From Nitratireductor aquimarinus (GTDB lineage: Bacteria > Pseudomonadota > Alphaproteobacteria > Rhizobiales > Rhizobiaceae), in NCBI RefSeq assembly GCF_017255295.1, contig NZ_JAFKDE010000002.1, positions 620,001 to 684,000 on the forward strand: 64,000 bases of DNA, given 5' to 3'. The notes under the pieces are model-generated. The model had not been told where the DNA came from and did not search any database. It was given only the letters and a program-made list of their open reading frames with translations. This document shows, piece after piece, positions 17,911 to 26,811 of this stretch. Position numbers and translations under genes: made by a program. Each line of letters begins with the position of its first letter. Positions within the stretch are counted from its first letter, which is position 1.

Positions 17911-19029
17911 CTATCCCTGTCTGCGTTTCTTCGTGGCTCCGGGTATTGCAGCTTCTATTGCTTTTTTCATGACGGTTGGCAGCGCCTCGCCCGGAAGGGC
18001 GTCGGGGGCGGACCACCAGCCATCGCCGGCTGGCGCATTTTGCGGCAGTTCAGCGCGGAAGACGGAAAGTTCGAGGGCAAAATGGGTGAAGACGTGGCGG
18101 ATCGCGCCGGCCGCCTGCCAGTCGGCGGGGAAGGGCGCTGCGGTGGTGTCGCAGACGCCATCCTGCCGCGCGGTCCACTGGCTGCCGGGCACTTCGGTCA
18201 TGCCGCCCAGAAGGCCCTGCGGCGGACGCTGGCGCAGGAGCACCGCGCCATCGGCGCGCATGGCGACGAAGGCCGCACCCTTGCGGACGGGCTTTTCCGT
18301 TTTGGGAGCCTTCACGGGGAAGCGCTCGGCAGTGCCTTCGCGCCGGGCCGTGCAGCCCTCCGTGATGGGGCAGAGCACACAGGCGGGTTTGCGTGGCGTG
18401 CAGATCGTCGCGCCCAGATCCATCATGGCCTGCGCGAAATCGCCGGGCCGGTCGTGCGGCAATGCCGCGGCGACACGGGTGCGGATTTCCGGCTTTGCCT
18501 GCGGCAGCGGGGTCTCGATCGAGAAAAGCCGGGTGATGACGCGCTCGATATTGCCATCCACTACGGCGGCGGGTTGATTGAAGGCGATGGCGGACACGGC
18601 GGCGGCCGTGTAATCGCCGATGCCCGGCAGCGCCTTGAGGCCGGTCTCGGTGTCGGGAAAGCGGCCGCCATGTTCGGCAGCAACGGTCTCGGCGCATTTC
18701 TTGAGATTGCGGGCGCGCGAATAGTAGCCGAGCCCCGCCCAGGCCTTCATCACGTCGTCGGTTTCGGCGGCGGCGAGCGCCTCGACGGTGGGCCAGGCCT
18801 CTACGAAAGCCTCGAAATAGCTTTTGACCGCGCCGACCGTGGTTTGCTGGAGCATGATCTCGGACAGCCAGACCCGGTAGGGATCGGGCAGGACGCCGAC
18901 AAGGGTTTCATGCGGCGGGGTGCGCCAGGGCAGGTGCCGGTGGTGGCGGTCGTACCAGGCCAGAAGCGGGCGCGAAAAATCGGTCGAAGATGCTTGCGCG
19001 TCGGTGACCGACGCTTCCGTGCGTGCCAT
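17911..19029 (-). CDS. mutY: A/G-specific adenine DNA glycosylase
   Basis: Removes adenine mispaired with 8-oxoguanine. It is 372 aa, with N-terminal helix-hairpin-helix glycosylase segments (LSEIMLQQTTVGAV, LKALPGIGDYTAAAVSAIAF), the catalytic Asp in VVDGNIERV, and a [4Fe-4S] motif C-x6-C-x2-C-x5-C (CTPRKPACVLCPITEGC). A C-terminal NUDIX-like 8-oxoG recognition domain follows (GLLGGMTEVPGSQW, HVFTHFALELSVF). It is divergent from the DUF721 gene with 50 bases between starts. Confidence 0.97.
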   Translation of the reverse strand: MARTEASVTDAQASSTDFSRPLLAWYDRHHRHLPWRTPPHETLVGVLPDPYRVWLSEIMLQQTTVGAVKSYFEAFVEAWPTVEALAAAETDDVMKAWAGLGYYSRARNLKKCAETVAAEHGGRFPDTETGLKALPGIGDYTAAAVSAIAFNQPAAVVDGNIERVITRLFSIETPLPQAKPEIRTRVAAALPHDRPGDFAQAMMDLGATICTPRKPACVLCPITEGCTARREGTAERFPVKAPKTEKPVRKGAAFVAMRADGAVLLRQRPPQGLLGGMTEVPGSQWTARQDGVCDTTAAPFPADWQAAGAIRHVFTHFALELSVFRAELPQNAPAGDGWWSAPDALPGEALPTVMKKAIEAAIPGATKKRRQG

Positions 19030-19079
19030 ACTGGAGAGGAACTCAATATGCGTTGCGGATCAATTCGAGAAATCATGTC

Positions 19080-19577
19080 ATGACAGGGAAGAGGCGTTAC
19101 GGCAATCCCGTTGCGGTGAGCGACATCGCCACCGGTATTCTCGACCCGGTGATGCGCAAGCGCGCCGGGCTTTCGGTGGAACTGGTGCAGTCGTGGAGCG
19201 AGATCGTGGGCGAGCGGCTGGCGCTCAGCACACAGCCCGAAAAGCTCGCATGGCCGCGTCGCCGGCACGAGGACGATCCGTTTGAGCCGGCCACGCTGGT
19301 GATCGCCTGCGAGGGGGCGGCGGCTTTGCGCCTGCAGCACGAGACGGGCGAGGTGATTGGCCGGGTGAATGCGTTTCTGGGCTTTGCAGCCGTGGGGCGC
19401 GTGAAGATTGTTCAAAAGCCGGTAAAGGTTGCGCCACAGCGCCGCCCGCGCCCGAAGCGGGCACTGACCGCCCCGGAGAACGAGCGGATAGATCAGCTGA
19501 CCGCAGGCATTGAGGATGATGCGCTGCGGCAATCGCTCCAGAAACTGGGTGAGAGCATTGCGCGCAAGCGCGGGTGA
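19080..19577 (+). CDS. DUF721 / DciA-like protein
   Basis: A 165-aa protein of the DUF721 (DciA-like) family. The N-terminal domain holds the typical LSVELVQSWSEIVGERLA and a later TLVIACEGAAALRLQHET; the C-terminal half is basic (APQRRPRPKRAL) and ends in a short predicted helix. DciA proteins act as helicase-loading partners in bacteria lacking DnaC/DnaI; that role here is inferred from family. Start 19080 (MTGKRRYGN) is preferred because the longer frame from 19023 would overlap the mutY start. In rhizobia this gene lies between mutY and a dsbA-smc block, as seen here. Confidence 0.85.
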   Translation: MTGKRRYGNPVAVSDIATGILDPVMRKRAGLSVELVQSWSEIVGERLALSTQPEKLAWPRRRHEDDPFEPATLVIACEGAAALRLQHETGEVIGRVNAFLGFAAVGRVKIVQKPVKVAPQRRPRPKRALTAPENERIDQLTAGIEDDALRQSLQKLGESIARKRG

Positions 19578-19702
19578 GCCGATCACCAAAACGTGATAGG
19601 GCGCTTGCTTTAGAAAATGACGCGCTTGACCCAAATTCGCCCGAAACGCCCGCTTTGTGGCGTTACGCTAGGCAACACTCCAAGACGAACAGGTGATTCT
19701 TC

Positions 19703-20413
19703 ATGTCCGAAATGATCCAGCGCCGCAGACTTCTTCTCTCCATGGCCGCCTTGCCGGCGCTTGGACTGGGACTGGCCGCGTGCTCCGACACCAATGCCGA
19801 AGCCAATGCGGGCAAGCCCGGGACGGATCCGGTGACGACCGCTTCGGTGGATGCGCCTGCCTCGACCGGTTCGGTGGACATGGAGAAGCTGCTTGAAGAG
19901 GGCGCGCTCGAAGACAAGGTGCTGGGCGACGAGAACGCGCCGGTGACCATCGTCGAATATGCCTCGATGACCTGCAGCCACTGCGCCACCTTCCACGTGC
20001 GGACCTATCCGGAACTGAAGAAGAAATACATCGACACGGGCAAGGTGCGCTTCATCATGCGCGAGTTCCCGTTCGACCCGCGCGCGGAAGCCGGTTTCAT
20101 GCTGGCGCGCTGCTCGGGCGACAATTACCACGCCATGGTCGACGTTCTGTTCAAGCAGCAAAACAACTGGGCGCCGGTGCAGGATGCGCAGACCGCGCTT
20201 CTGAACATCTCCAAGCTTGCCGGTTTCTCGAAGGAGAGCTTTGAGGCCTGCCTGACCGATCAGGAGCTTCTGACCAAGGTGCGCGCAGTGCGTACGCGCG
20301 GTGCGGAAGAATTCGGCATCGACGCGACGCCGACCTTCTTCATCAACGGCAAGAAATATTCCGGCGCGCTGTCCATTGATGAAATTTCTGCCGTAATCGA
20401 CGGTATGCTCTAA
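19703..20413 (+). CDS. DsbA-family thiol:disulfide oxidoreductase (lipoprotein-like signal)
   Basis: A 236-aa periplasmic thioredoxin-fold protein. An N-terminal Arg-rich and hydrophobic stretch ends in LAAC (Cys27), suggesting lipoprotein processing; the RRR cluster is also compatible with Tat export. A low-complexity linker follows, then the DsbA_2/thioredoxin_4 domain with redox pair CSHC (Cys91/Cys94) and a cis-proline loop (Pro210 in DATPTFFING). It probably oxidises or isomerises cysteines in envelope proteins. A related copy follows immediately downstream, and smc comes next, an arrangement common in rhizobia. Confidence 0.93.
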   Translation: MSEMIQRRRLLLSMAALPALGLGLAACSDTNAEANAGKPGTDPVTTASVDAPASTGSVDMEKLLEEGALEDKVLGDENAPVTIVEYASMTCSHCATFHVRTYPELKKKYIDTGKVRFIMREFPFDPRAEAGFMLARCSGDNYHAMVDVLFKQQNNWAPVQDAQTALLNISKLAGFSKESFEACLTDQELLTKVRAVRTRGAEEFGIDATPTFFINGKKYSGALSIDEISAVIDGML

Positions 20414-20426
20414 GAGCGACTGATTT

Positions 20427-20460
20427 CGCCACCGGCTCCGGCCGGTGGCGCTTTGTTTAA
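20427..20460 (+). terminator. Terminator-like hairpin between the two DsbA-family genes
   Basis: A perfect 10-bp stem (CGCCACCGGC / GCCGGTGGCG) with a TCCG loop is followed by CTTTGTTTAAAA. It sits 13 bases after the first gene and so should reduce or stop read-through to the paralogue. Confidence 0.75.
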
Positions 20461-20472
20461 AAGGTTTGATTT

Positions 20473-21183
20473 ATGCGTTTGTTTTCGGCGCGACCCGGAG
20501 TTTTTTCCGGGCGCGGCCACGAGGGCAGCCATGGGGACGATCATCGTGGTGGTCGTCATTTTTTGAAGTCTCTGGCGCTTGTTCTGGCGCTCTTTGGAAC
20601 CGGATTTTCTGCTGATCGAACCATGGCGGCGATGGCTGCCGGGGTGGACGCTGAATTGCTGCTCGAGGCCGGTGGCCTTGAGGAGAAGGTGCTCGGAGAA
20701 GCCGGCGCGCCGGTGACGATCGTGGAATATGCGTCGATGACCTGCGCTCATTGCGCGCGCTATCACACCGAGACGTTGCCGGAGCTCAAGCGCAAATATA
20801 TCGAGACGGGCAGGGTGCGCTACATTGTGCGCGGCATCCCGACAGACCCGCGCGCGGAAGCCGGTCTGATGCTTGCCTATTGCTCGAAAGGCAATTATTT
20901 CAACGTCTCCGATCTCCTTTACAAAACCCAGTCTGAGTGGGCCTGGGCCAAGGATGGGCGCTCTGCCCTGTTGAAAACCGCCAGAATTGCGGGATTCTCA
21001 CAGAAGAGCTTCGAAGCTTGCTTGACGGACCGCGAGCTTCTGGATGAAGTCAGAGCAATGCGCAATTGGGGTTTGGAGCGCCTGGGGATCGAGGCCGTTA
21101 CTACGTTCTTCATCAATGGGATGAAGCATTCGGGAGCCATGTCGATTGACGAAATGTCGGCGATCATCGACGGCATGCTTTAG
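20473..21183 (+). CDS. DsbA-family paralogue lacking the cis-proline
   Basis: A 236-aa tandem paralogue of the preceding gene, highly similar from residue 60 onward (for example VTIVEYASMTC, FSQKSFEACLTD, SIDEMSAIIDGML). The redox pair is CAHC (Cys91/Cys94). The cis-proline position is replaced by Thr (EAVTTFFING against DATPTFFING), unusual for a thioredoxin-fold oxidoreductase and likely to alter substrate release or stability. The N-terminus differs: a Gly/His-rich stretch (residues 9-30) precedes a signal-like hydrophobic segment (32-47), with no lipobox. It probably arose by duplication and has diverged; it may be subfunctional. The start could be later. Confidence 0.85.
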   Translation: MRLFSARPGVFSGRGHEGSHGDDHRGGRHFLKSLALVLALFGTGFSADRTMAAMAAGVDAELLLEAGGLEEKVLGEAGAPVTIVEYASMTCAHCARYHTETLPELKRKYIETGRVRYIVRGIPTDPRAEAGLMLAYCSKGNYFNVSDLLYKTQSEWAWAKDGRSALLKTARIAGFSQKSFEACLTDRELLDEVRAMRNWGLERLGIEAVTTFFINGMKHSGAMSIDEMSAIIDGML

Positions 21184-21237
21184 CGGGCAACGCAATTGCC
21201 TGCCGCTTTCGCGCGCGCTGGTGCGGGTGAGGGCGGC

Positions 21238-24200
21238 ATGAAGTTCACCAAACTGCGCCTTCTGGGCTTCAAATCCTTTGTCGAGCCGGGTGAGTTCATC
21301 ATCGAAAGTGGGCTGACCGGTGTGGTCGGGCCGAATGGCTGCGGCAAGTCCAATCTGGTCGAAGCGCTGCGCTGGGTGATGGGCGAAAGCTCATACAAGA
21401 ACATGCGCGCCTCCGGCATGGACGACGTGATCTTCTCGGGCTCGGGAACACGCCCGGCGCGCAACACGGCCGAGGTGACGCTCTTTCTCGACAACAGCGA
21501 CCGCACCGCGCCGGCCTCCTACAATGATGCGGATGAATTGCAGGTTTCGCGCCGGATCGAGCGCGAGGCGGGGTCGGTCTATCGCATCAACGGTAAGGAA
21601 GCGCGCGCGCGTGACGTGCAGCTTCTGTTCGCCGACCAGTCAACCGGCGCACGTTCGCCCTCCATGGTGGGGCAGGGGCGCATTGGCGAACTGATCCAGG
21701 CAAAGCCGCAGGCGCGCAGGGCGCTTCTGGAAGAGGCGGCCGGCATTTCCGGCCTGCACTCGCGCCGCCATGAGGCCGAACTCAGACTGCGCGGTGCAGA
21801 GCAGAATCTCGAGCGGCTCGACGATGTGGTGAGCGAGCTCGACAGCCAGATAGAAAGCCTGAAGCGCCAGGCCCGCCAGGCATCGCGCTTCAAGAAGCTC
21901 TCCGCAGAAGTGCGCAAGGCCGAGGCTATCCTGCTTCATCTGCGCTGGTCCTCGGCCAAGAGCCAGGAGGCGGAGGCGCAGAGCGCGCTTTCGCAGGCGA
22001 CCGCGCTGGTTGGCGAAACTGCATCGGGCCAGATGGAAGCCGCCAAGGCGCAGGCGATTGGCGCGCACAAGCTGCCGGAACTGCGCGATGCGGAAGCCGC
22101 CGCCGCCGCCGCCCTGCAGCGCCTGACCATTGCGCGCACGCAGATCGAGGAAGAGGCAAAGCGCGTTCAGGCGCGAACGCAGGAATTGCAGAAGCGGATC
22201 GATCAGCTCAACGCGGACGTTGCGCGTGAAGAGCAGATGGTGCGCGACAATGCGGAAGCGCTGGCGCGGCTTGCCGAAGAAGAAGAGACGCTGAAAGAGG
22301 CCGAGGACGGCGCGGAAGGCCGCGATATCGAACTGCAGAATGTGTTCGAGACGGTTTCCGAGGAGCTTTCGGCAGCGGAAGAGCTGCTTTCGCGGCTGAC
22401 GGCGGAGAAGGCCGAGGCATCGGCGACGCGTCAGCAGGCCGAGCGCGCGATCCGCGAGCAGGCCGAGCGCCGGGACCGGCTGGCGCGGCAGGTTGCGACC
22501 ATGGATGCCGAGCTGCAGGAAATCACGGGCCGGATTGCCGGTCTGCCTGACCCGGCTGAAAAGCGGCTACTGATGGAAGAAGCCGCGGAACGCGTGGAGA
22601 TGGCCGAAGGCGCGGCTGCGGAATGCGAAGAGCGGGTCGCTGCCGCGCGTGAGACGGAACAGGCTGCCCGCCCGCCGTTGCAGGAAGCGCGCTCCGAGCT
22701 TGGGCGTGTGGAGACGGAAGCGCAGACGCTGCGCAAGATCCTGAACGCCGGCGGCGCGGATCTTTATCCGGCGGTGCTTGAGCAATTGCGCGTGGAGCGC
22801 GGCTTCGAGACCGCGCTGGGCGCGGCGCTGGGCGAAGATCTGGACGTGCCGCTCGACAGTGCGGCTCCGGTCTATTGGGGGCCGTCCGGGGTTTCGGCGG
22901 ATGATCCGGCGCTGCCGGAAGGCGTCATGGCGCTCGCTTCCGTGGTGAAGGCCCCGGAACAGCTTGCGCGCCGGCTCTCGCAGATCGGCATCGTGGATGC
23001 GGAAGACGGGCCGCGCCTTCAGAAGCTTCTGAAGACCGGGCAGCGTCTGGTGGCGCGCGATGGCGCACTGTGGCGGTGGGACGGCTACCGCGCCAGCGCG
23101 GATGCGCCGACGGCTGCGGCGCAGAGGCTGGCGCAGAAGAACCGGCTTGCCGAACTAGATGGCGAAGTGATCGAGGCGACGGCGCGACTGCACGCGGCGG
23201 AGACAGCGCTGGCGGATGCGGAACACGCGGTGAAGGCTGCGGTGGAAGCCGAGCGGCGCACCCGTGAAGAAGGGCGCGAAGCGCAGGCGGCGCTCGGCCG
23301 CGCACGCGATGCGCTGGCGAGTGCGGAGAGGGCGGCAGGCGAGCTTTCCAGCCGCCGGATGAGCCTAGAAGAAGCGCGTGGCCGCGTTGTCGAGGATCAT
23401 GAAGAGGCCGTGGCTTCGACCATGGCCGCCGAAGAGGCGCTGGAGAGCGCGCCCGACATCACCGAATTGCAGGCGCGGCTTGATCAGCAGTTTGCCGGGG
23501 TTTCGGCAAAGCGCGCGGCGGTGGCCGAGGCGCGGGCAGCCTATGAGGGATTGCGGCGCGAGGCCGATGCGCGCCGGCGCAGGCTCGAGGCGATTGCCGC
23601 CGAACGGCGCAGCTGGCAGTCGCGCGTGGAAAATGCTGACCGGCACACGGCAGCGCTTCTGCAGCGCAGAGGCGACACCGAAGCGGAGCTGGAAGAACTG
23701 GCCGAGGCTCCCGAAGAGATCGAGATGCGTGGCCGCGCGCTGCTTTCCGAAATTTCAAAGGCGGAAAATCTGCGCAAGGAAGCTGCCGACAAGCTGCAGG
23801 AAGCAGAGAACCGGCAGGCGGAGCTGGACAAGCTGGCGACCGCAAGCATCCAGTCACTTTCCTCGGCGCGCGAAAGCCGCGCCCGCGCGGAAGAACGCGT
23901 GACGGCGGCGGAAGAGCGGCGCAAGGAAGCCGAGGCGCGTATTCAGGAAGTGCTGAATGTGCCGCCGCACAAGGTGCTGGCCATGGCGGAGCTGGAACCG
24001 GATGCGCCCATGCCGGAGATCGCCGATGTGGAGCGGCGTCTCGAACGCTTCAAGATTGAGCGCGAGCGGCTCGGCGCGGTCAATCTCAGGGCTGAGGAAG
24101 AGCAGTCGGAACTCAGCGAACGGCACGGCACCATCGTGACCGAGCGCGAGGACGTGATCGAGGCGATCCGCAAGCTGCGGCTGGCCATCCAGAACCTGAA

Positions 24201-24696
24201 CAAGGAAGGCCGCGAGCGCCTTCTGGCCGCCTTCGATGTGGTCAATGAGCAGTTCCAGCGCCTGTTCACCCACCTTTTCGGCGGCGGCACGGCGGAGTTG
24301 CAGCTGATCGAGTCCGATGATCCGCTGGAGGCGGGACTGGAAATTCTCGCGCGCCCGCCAGGCAAGCGTCCGCAGACCATGACGCTGCTTTCCGGTGGCG
24401 AGCAGGCGCTGACGGCCATGGCGCTGATCTTCGCCGTGTTCCTGACCAATCCCGCACCCATCTGCGTGCTGGACGAGGTGGACGCGCCGCTCGACGATCA
24501 CAATGTCGAGCGGTTCTGCAACCTCATGGATGAGATGGCGGCCTCAACGGATACGAGGTTCGTGGTGATCACCCACAACCCGATCACCATGGCGCGCATG
24601 AACCGTCTGTTCGGCGTGACCATGGCCGAGCAGGGCGTCAGCCAGTTGGTCTCTGTCGACCTCCAGACCGCCGAGCGCCTGCGCGAGGCAGTCTAG
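21238..24696 (+). CDS. smc: Chromosome segregation protein SMC
   Basis: The condensin ATPase that organises and segregates the chromosome. From ATG 21238 it is 1152 aa. The Walker A motif GPNGCGKSN lies near residue 32, long coiled coils flank a central hinge region at about residues 510-620, and the ABC signature LSGGEQAL with Walker B CVLDEVDAPLDD lie near the C-terminus. The hinge is short and divergent, as in other alphaproteobacteria. The upstream in-frame extension to 21196 covers a small hairpin and lacks conservation, so the conserved MKFTKLRLLGFKSF start is used. The partners ScpA/ScpB are not in the window. Confidence 0.96.
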   Translation: MKFTKLRLLGFKSFVEPGEFIIESGLTGVVGPNGCGKSNLVEALRWVMGESSYKNMRASGMDDVIFSGSGTRPARNTAEVTLFLDNSDRTAPASYNDADELQVSRRIEREAGSVYRINGKEARARDVQLLFADQSTGARSPSMVGQGRIGELIQAKPQARRALLEEAAGISGLHSRRHEAELRLRGAEQNLERLDDVVSELDSQIESLKRQARQASRFKKLSAEVRKAEAILLHLRWSSAKSQEAEAQSALSQATALVGETASGQMEAAKAQAIGAHKLPELRDAEAAAAAALQRLTIARTQIEEEAKRVQARTQELQKRIDQLNADVAREEQMVRDNAEALARLAEEEETLKEAEDGAEGRDIELQNVFETVSEELSAAEELLSRLTAEKAEASATRQQAERAIREQAERRDRLARQVATMDAELQEITGRIAGLPDPAEKRLLMEEAAERVEMAEGAAAECEERVAAARETEQAARPPLQEARSELGRVETEAQTLRKILNAGGADLYPAVLEQLRVERGFETALGAALGEDLDVPLDSAAPVYWGPSGVSADDPALPEGVMALASVVKAPEQLARRLSQIGIVDAEDGPRLQKLLKTGQRLVARDGALWRWDGYRASADAPTAAAQRLAQKNRLAELDGEVIEATARLHAAETALADAEHAVKAAVEAERRTREEGREAQAALGRARDALASAERAAGELSSRRMSLEEARGRVVEDHEEAVASTMAAEEALESAPDITELQARLDQQFAGVSAKRAAVAEARAAYEGLRREADARRRRLEAIAAERRSWQSRVENADRHTAALLQRRGDTEAELEELAEAPEEIEMRGRALLSEISKAENLRKEAADKLQEAENRQAELDKLATASIQSLSSARESRARAEERVTAAEERRKEAEARIQEVLNVPPHKVLAMAELEPDAPMPEIADVERRLERFKIERERLGAVNLRAEEEQSELSERHGTIVTEREDVIEAIRKLRLAIQNLNKEGRERLLAAFDVVNEQFQRLFTHLFGGGTAELQLIESDDPLEAGLEILARPPGKRPQTMTLLSGGEQALTAMALIFAVFLTNPAPICVLDEVDAPLDDHNVERFCNLMDEMAASTDTRFVVITHNPITMARMNRLFGVTMAEQGVSQLVSVDLQTAERLREAV

Positions 24697-24776
24697 CAAC
24701 GCGTCGCGGCCTGCCTGATCCGTGGTTTCGGGAAAATCAGGATGCGTGTCGAGATGCAGGATCGCCCCGCTCGCTC

Positions 24777-25121
24777 TCACGTCTCGCTCCATACGGCCAG
24801 CTCATTGCCTGCCGGATCGGTGAAGTGGAAGCGCCGGCCACCGGGAAAAGAGAAGATCGGTTTGACAATCTCGCCGCCGGCTTCCCGCACGGTGGCGAGC
24901 GTCGCTTCCAGATCCTCCGAGTAAAGGACGGGGAGCGGTTTCCGGGTCGCGTCCGGCGCGCCGTCGAAGCCACCGTCGATCCCCTCGTTGAAGGCTGCGT
25001 ATCCGGGACCGTAATCGGTGAAAGACCAGGAAAAGGCCCGTGCGTAAAACGCCTTGACGCTGTCGATGGTGCCGCCCGAAGCGGGCATTTCGATATAGTC
25101 GAGCTTTCCGGTCTGGCGCAT
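24777..25121 (-). CDS. VOC-family (glyoxalase/bleomycin resistance-like) protein
   Basis: A 114-aa single-module VOC protein. Its likely metal or substrate-binding residues lie in KLDYIEMPASGG and FHFTDPAGNELAVWSE. Members of this DUF/VOC subgroup are of unknown substrate. The start at 25121 is chosen because GGAGG lies seven bases upstream; the earlier ATG at 25133 overlaps that Shine-Dalgarno sequence. Confidence 0.87.
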   Translation of the reverse strand: MRQTGKLDYIEMPASGGTIDSVKAFYARAFSWSFTDYGPGYAAFNEGIDGGFDGAPDATRKPLPVLYSEDLEATLATVREAGGEIVKPIFSFPGGRRFHFTDPAGNELAVWSET

Positions 25122-25269
25122 GACAACCTCCATTGTTCTTGATTTGTTCTAATTCATCTTCGTCTTGCTTGCAAGTCCTGAAGCAGATGCGCCGTGCTCT
25201 CGCGAAATGTCTGTGACGGGTCTGGTAGAATGCGTCGGCAAGGTTCCCGGAAAATATTCGCGGAGACGG

Positions 25270-25734
25270 ATGATGACGGAAGACCCTTTCGACCTTCAGC
25301 GCTTCGTGACGGCGCAGGCGGACTGCTTTGACGAGGCGCTGGGGGAGTTGCGCGCGGGGCGCAAGAGAACGCACTGGATGTGGTTCGTGTTTCCGCAATT
25401 GCGTGAGCTGGGGCGCTCGCCAACTGCATTGTTCTACGGTCTGGTTTCGCTTGATGAAGCGCGTGCCTATCTCGCGCATCCGGTTCTTGGGCCGCGCCTG
25501 TGCGCTGCTACGGAAGCGGTGATGACGGGGCCGGGTGGTTCGCTGCATGAGATTTTCGGAACGCCGGATGACCTGAAGTTTCGCTCCTGCATGACCCTTT
25601 TTGCCTGCGCCACGGAGCAGGGCGACAGGCTTTTTTGCGAAGCCATGCGGCAGCTTTGCGATGGGCGCGCGGATGAAGCGACGCTTGGTTTTCTGGGGGT
25701 TAGACCGCCGGAGTGCTGCCCGCCCGATCCATAG
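25270..25734 (+). CDS. DUF1810 family protein
   Basis: A 154-aa protein of the DUF1810 family. Hallmarks are DPFDLQRFVTAQ at the N-terminus, RKRTHWMWFVFPQLRELG, YLAHPVLGPRL and IFGTPDDLKFRSCMTLF. Biochemical function is not established. Two adjacent ATGs (25270 and 25273) precede the conserved region. Its last 35 bases overlap the 3' end of the convergent AraC gene. Confidence 0.88.
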   Translation: MMTEDPFDLQRFVTAQADCFDEALGELRAGRKRTHWMWFVFPQLRELGRSPTALFYGLVSLDEARAYLAHPVLGPRLCAATEAVMTGPGGSLHEIFGTPDDLKFRSCMTLFACATEQGDRLFCEAMRQLCDGRADEATLGFLGVRPPECCPPDP

Positions 25735-26725
25735 CGGTGGCGCGCGGGGGCGGAGGCGTGGCAGCGCGCAGCGCGCCGGGCGGCTTGCCGATGACGCGCT
25801 TGAAGGCGCGGCTGAATGCTGGCTGTGAGCCATAGCCAAGGCGGTGTGCTGCCGTTTCGATGGCCAGCCCCTCGCGGCTGATCCACTGGGCGGCGATGCG
25901 CATTCTCAGCTCCGTCAGATAGCGCACGGGCGTCATGCCGGTGACGGTCTGGAACCGCTCGGCAAAGACGGAGCGGGAGCTGCCCATTTGCCTTGCCAGT
26001 TCGGCGACGGTCCAGTCGCGACCGGGGTCGCGGTGCAGGGCGGCGATCACATGACCAAGGCGCGGATCGCGCAGCGCCGCCACCCAGCCGCTTGAGCCGC
26101 CGCAGCCGCATTCGACCCAGGAGCGGACGATGAAAGCGGAAACCACATCGGCAAGCCGCGCGAGGATGCCGGCAAAACCCGCGCGGTCTCCCCGTGTCTC
26201 ACGCTCCATCGCATCGAGGATGGGCAGGATTTCCGGATAACGCTCCAGAAGCGTGGACACGCGCATGACATCGGGCATGAGTGCGACGAGCGGGTGCATG
26301 CTGCCCAGATCGAACTCCATGCATCCGGAGAAGATGAGCGCGTCGTCTTGGCGATCCGGCTCGTTCGAACAGGCAATGATCTCTTTGACATCGCGGCAGA
26401 GCGGCCTGGCCTGGAAATTCGTGATGCACTGGCTCTGAAAGTCCGGCTCGGAGAGGAGAGCGTGTTCACCGCCGCGCGGCAGAAGAACGGCGTCGCCGGT
26501 TTCAAGTGTGTGAAGCGTGTCGTCAGGGCCGCGAAGGTAGACGGGACCACGGCCCACGAAGTGAAACTGGGCCCGCCCTTCGATGGTGCCGTAGCGAATG
26601 CCGAAGGGCGGCGTGATCTGGGTGCGGTGATAGGACATCCCGTAAAGGCGCATGCCCATGAGCAATTCGCTGACCAGATCCGGATTGGCGAGTGATGGTG
26701 GTGTTTCGGCGTTTCGATCAATCAT
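25700..26725 (-). CDS. AraC-family transcriptional regulator with cupin sensor domain
   Basis: A 341-aa regulator. The N-terminal half is an AraC cupin_6-type domain (RAQFHFVGRGPVYLRG, LETGDAVLLPRGGEHAL). The C-terminal half has two helix-turn-helix motifs (WTVAELARQMGSSRSVFAERF and AIETAAHRLGYGSQPAFSRAFKRV). It is divergent from the broken MFS transporter gene, a common pairing in which the regulator controls the efflux gene; the target may thus be lost. Its 3' end overlaps the DUF1810 gene. Confidence 0.92.
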   Translation of the reverse strand: MIDRNAETPPSLANPDLVSELLMGMRLYGMSYHRTQITPPFGIRYGTIEGRAQFHFVGRGPVYLRGPDDTLHTLETGDAVLLPRGGEHALLSEPDFQSQCITNFQARPLCRDVKEIIACSNEPDRQDDALIFSGCMEFDLGSMHPLVALMPDVMRVSTLLERYPEILPILDAMERETRGDRAGFAGILARLADVVSAFIVRSWVECGCGGSSGWVAALRDPRLGHVIAALHRDPGRDWTVAELARQMGSSRSVFAERFQTVTGMTPVRYLTELRMRIAAQWISREGLAIETAAHRLGYGSQPAFSRAFKRVIGKPPGALRAATPPPPRATAMDRAGSTPAV

Positions 26726-26811
26726 TCCGGTTTTTGTGACATGGTTCGTCCGGAATGTCCAATCTATCTCTTTTGCACTGCAAAACAGATTGCATGCGAA
26801 AGGAAAGACAG

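Noticed and set aside
17350-19083. 577-residue open frame on the plus strand
   Set aside because: It covers the antisense of the HAD and mutY genes, both of which have complete catalytic motifs.
21182-21208. Terminator between the DsbA paralogue and smc
   Set aside because: A bulged stem (AGCGG/CCGCT with GCAA/TTGC) is present, but the pairing is imperfect and the tail has only two Ts; left out of the feature list.
24544-24792. 82-residue minus-strand frame at the end of smc
   Set aside because: Almost all of it is antisense to the smc C-terminus and it lacks a ribosome site.
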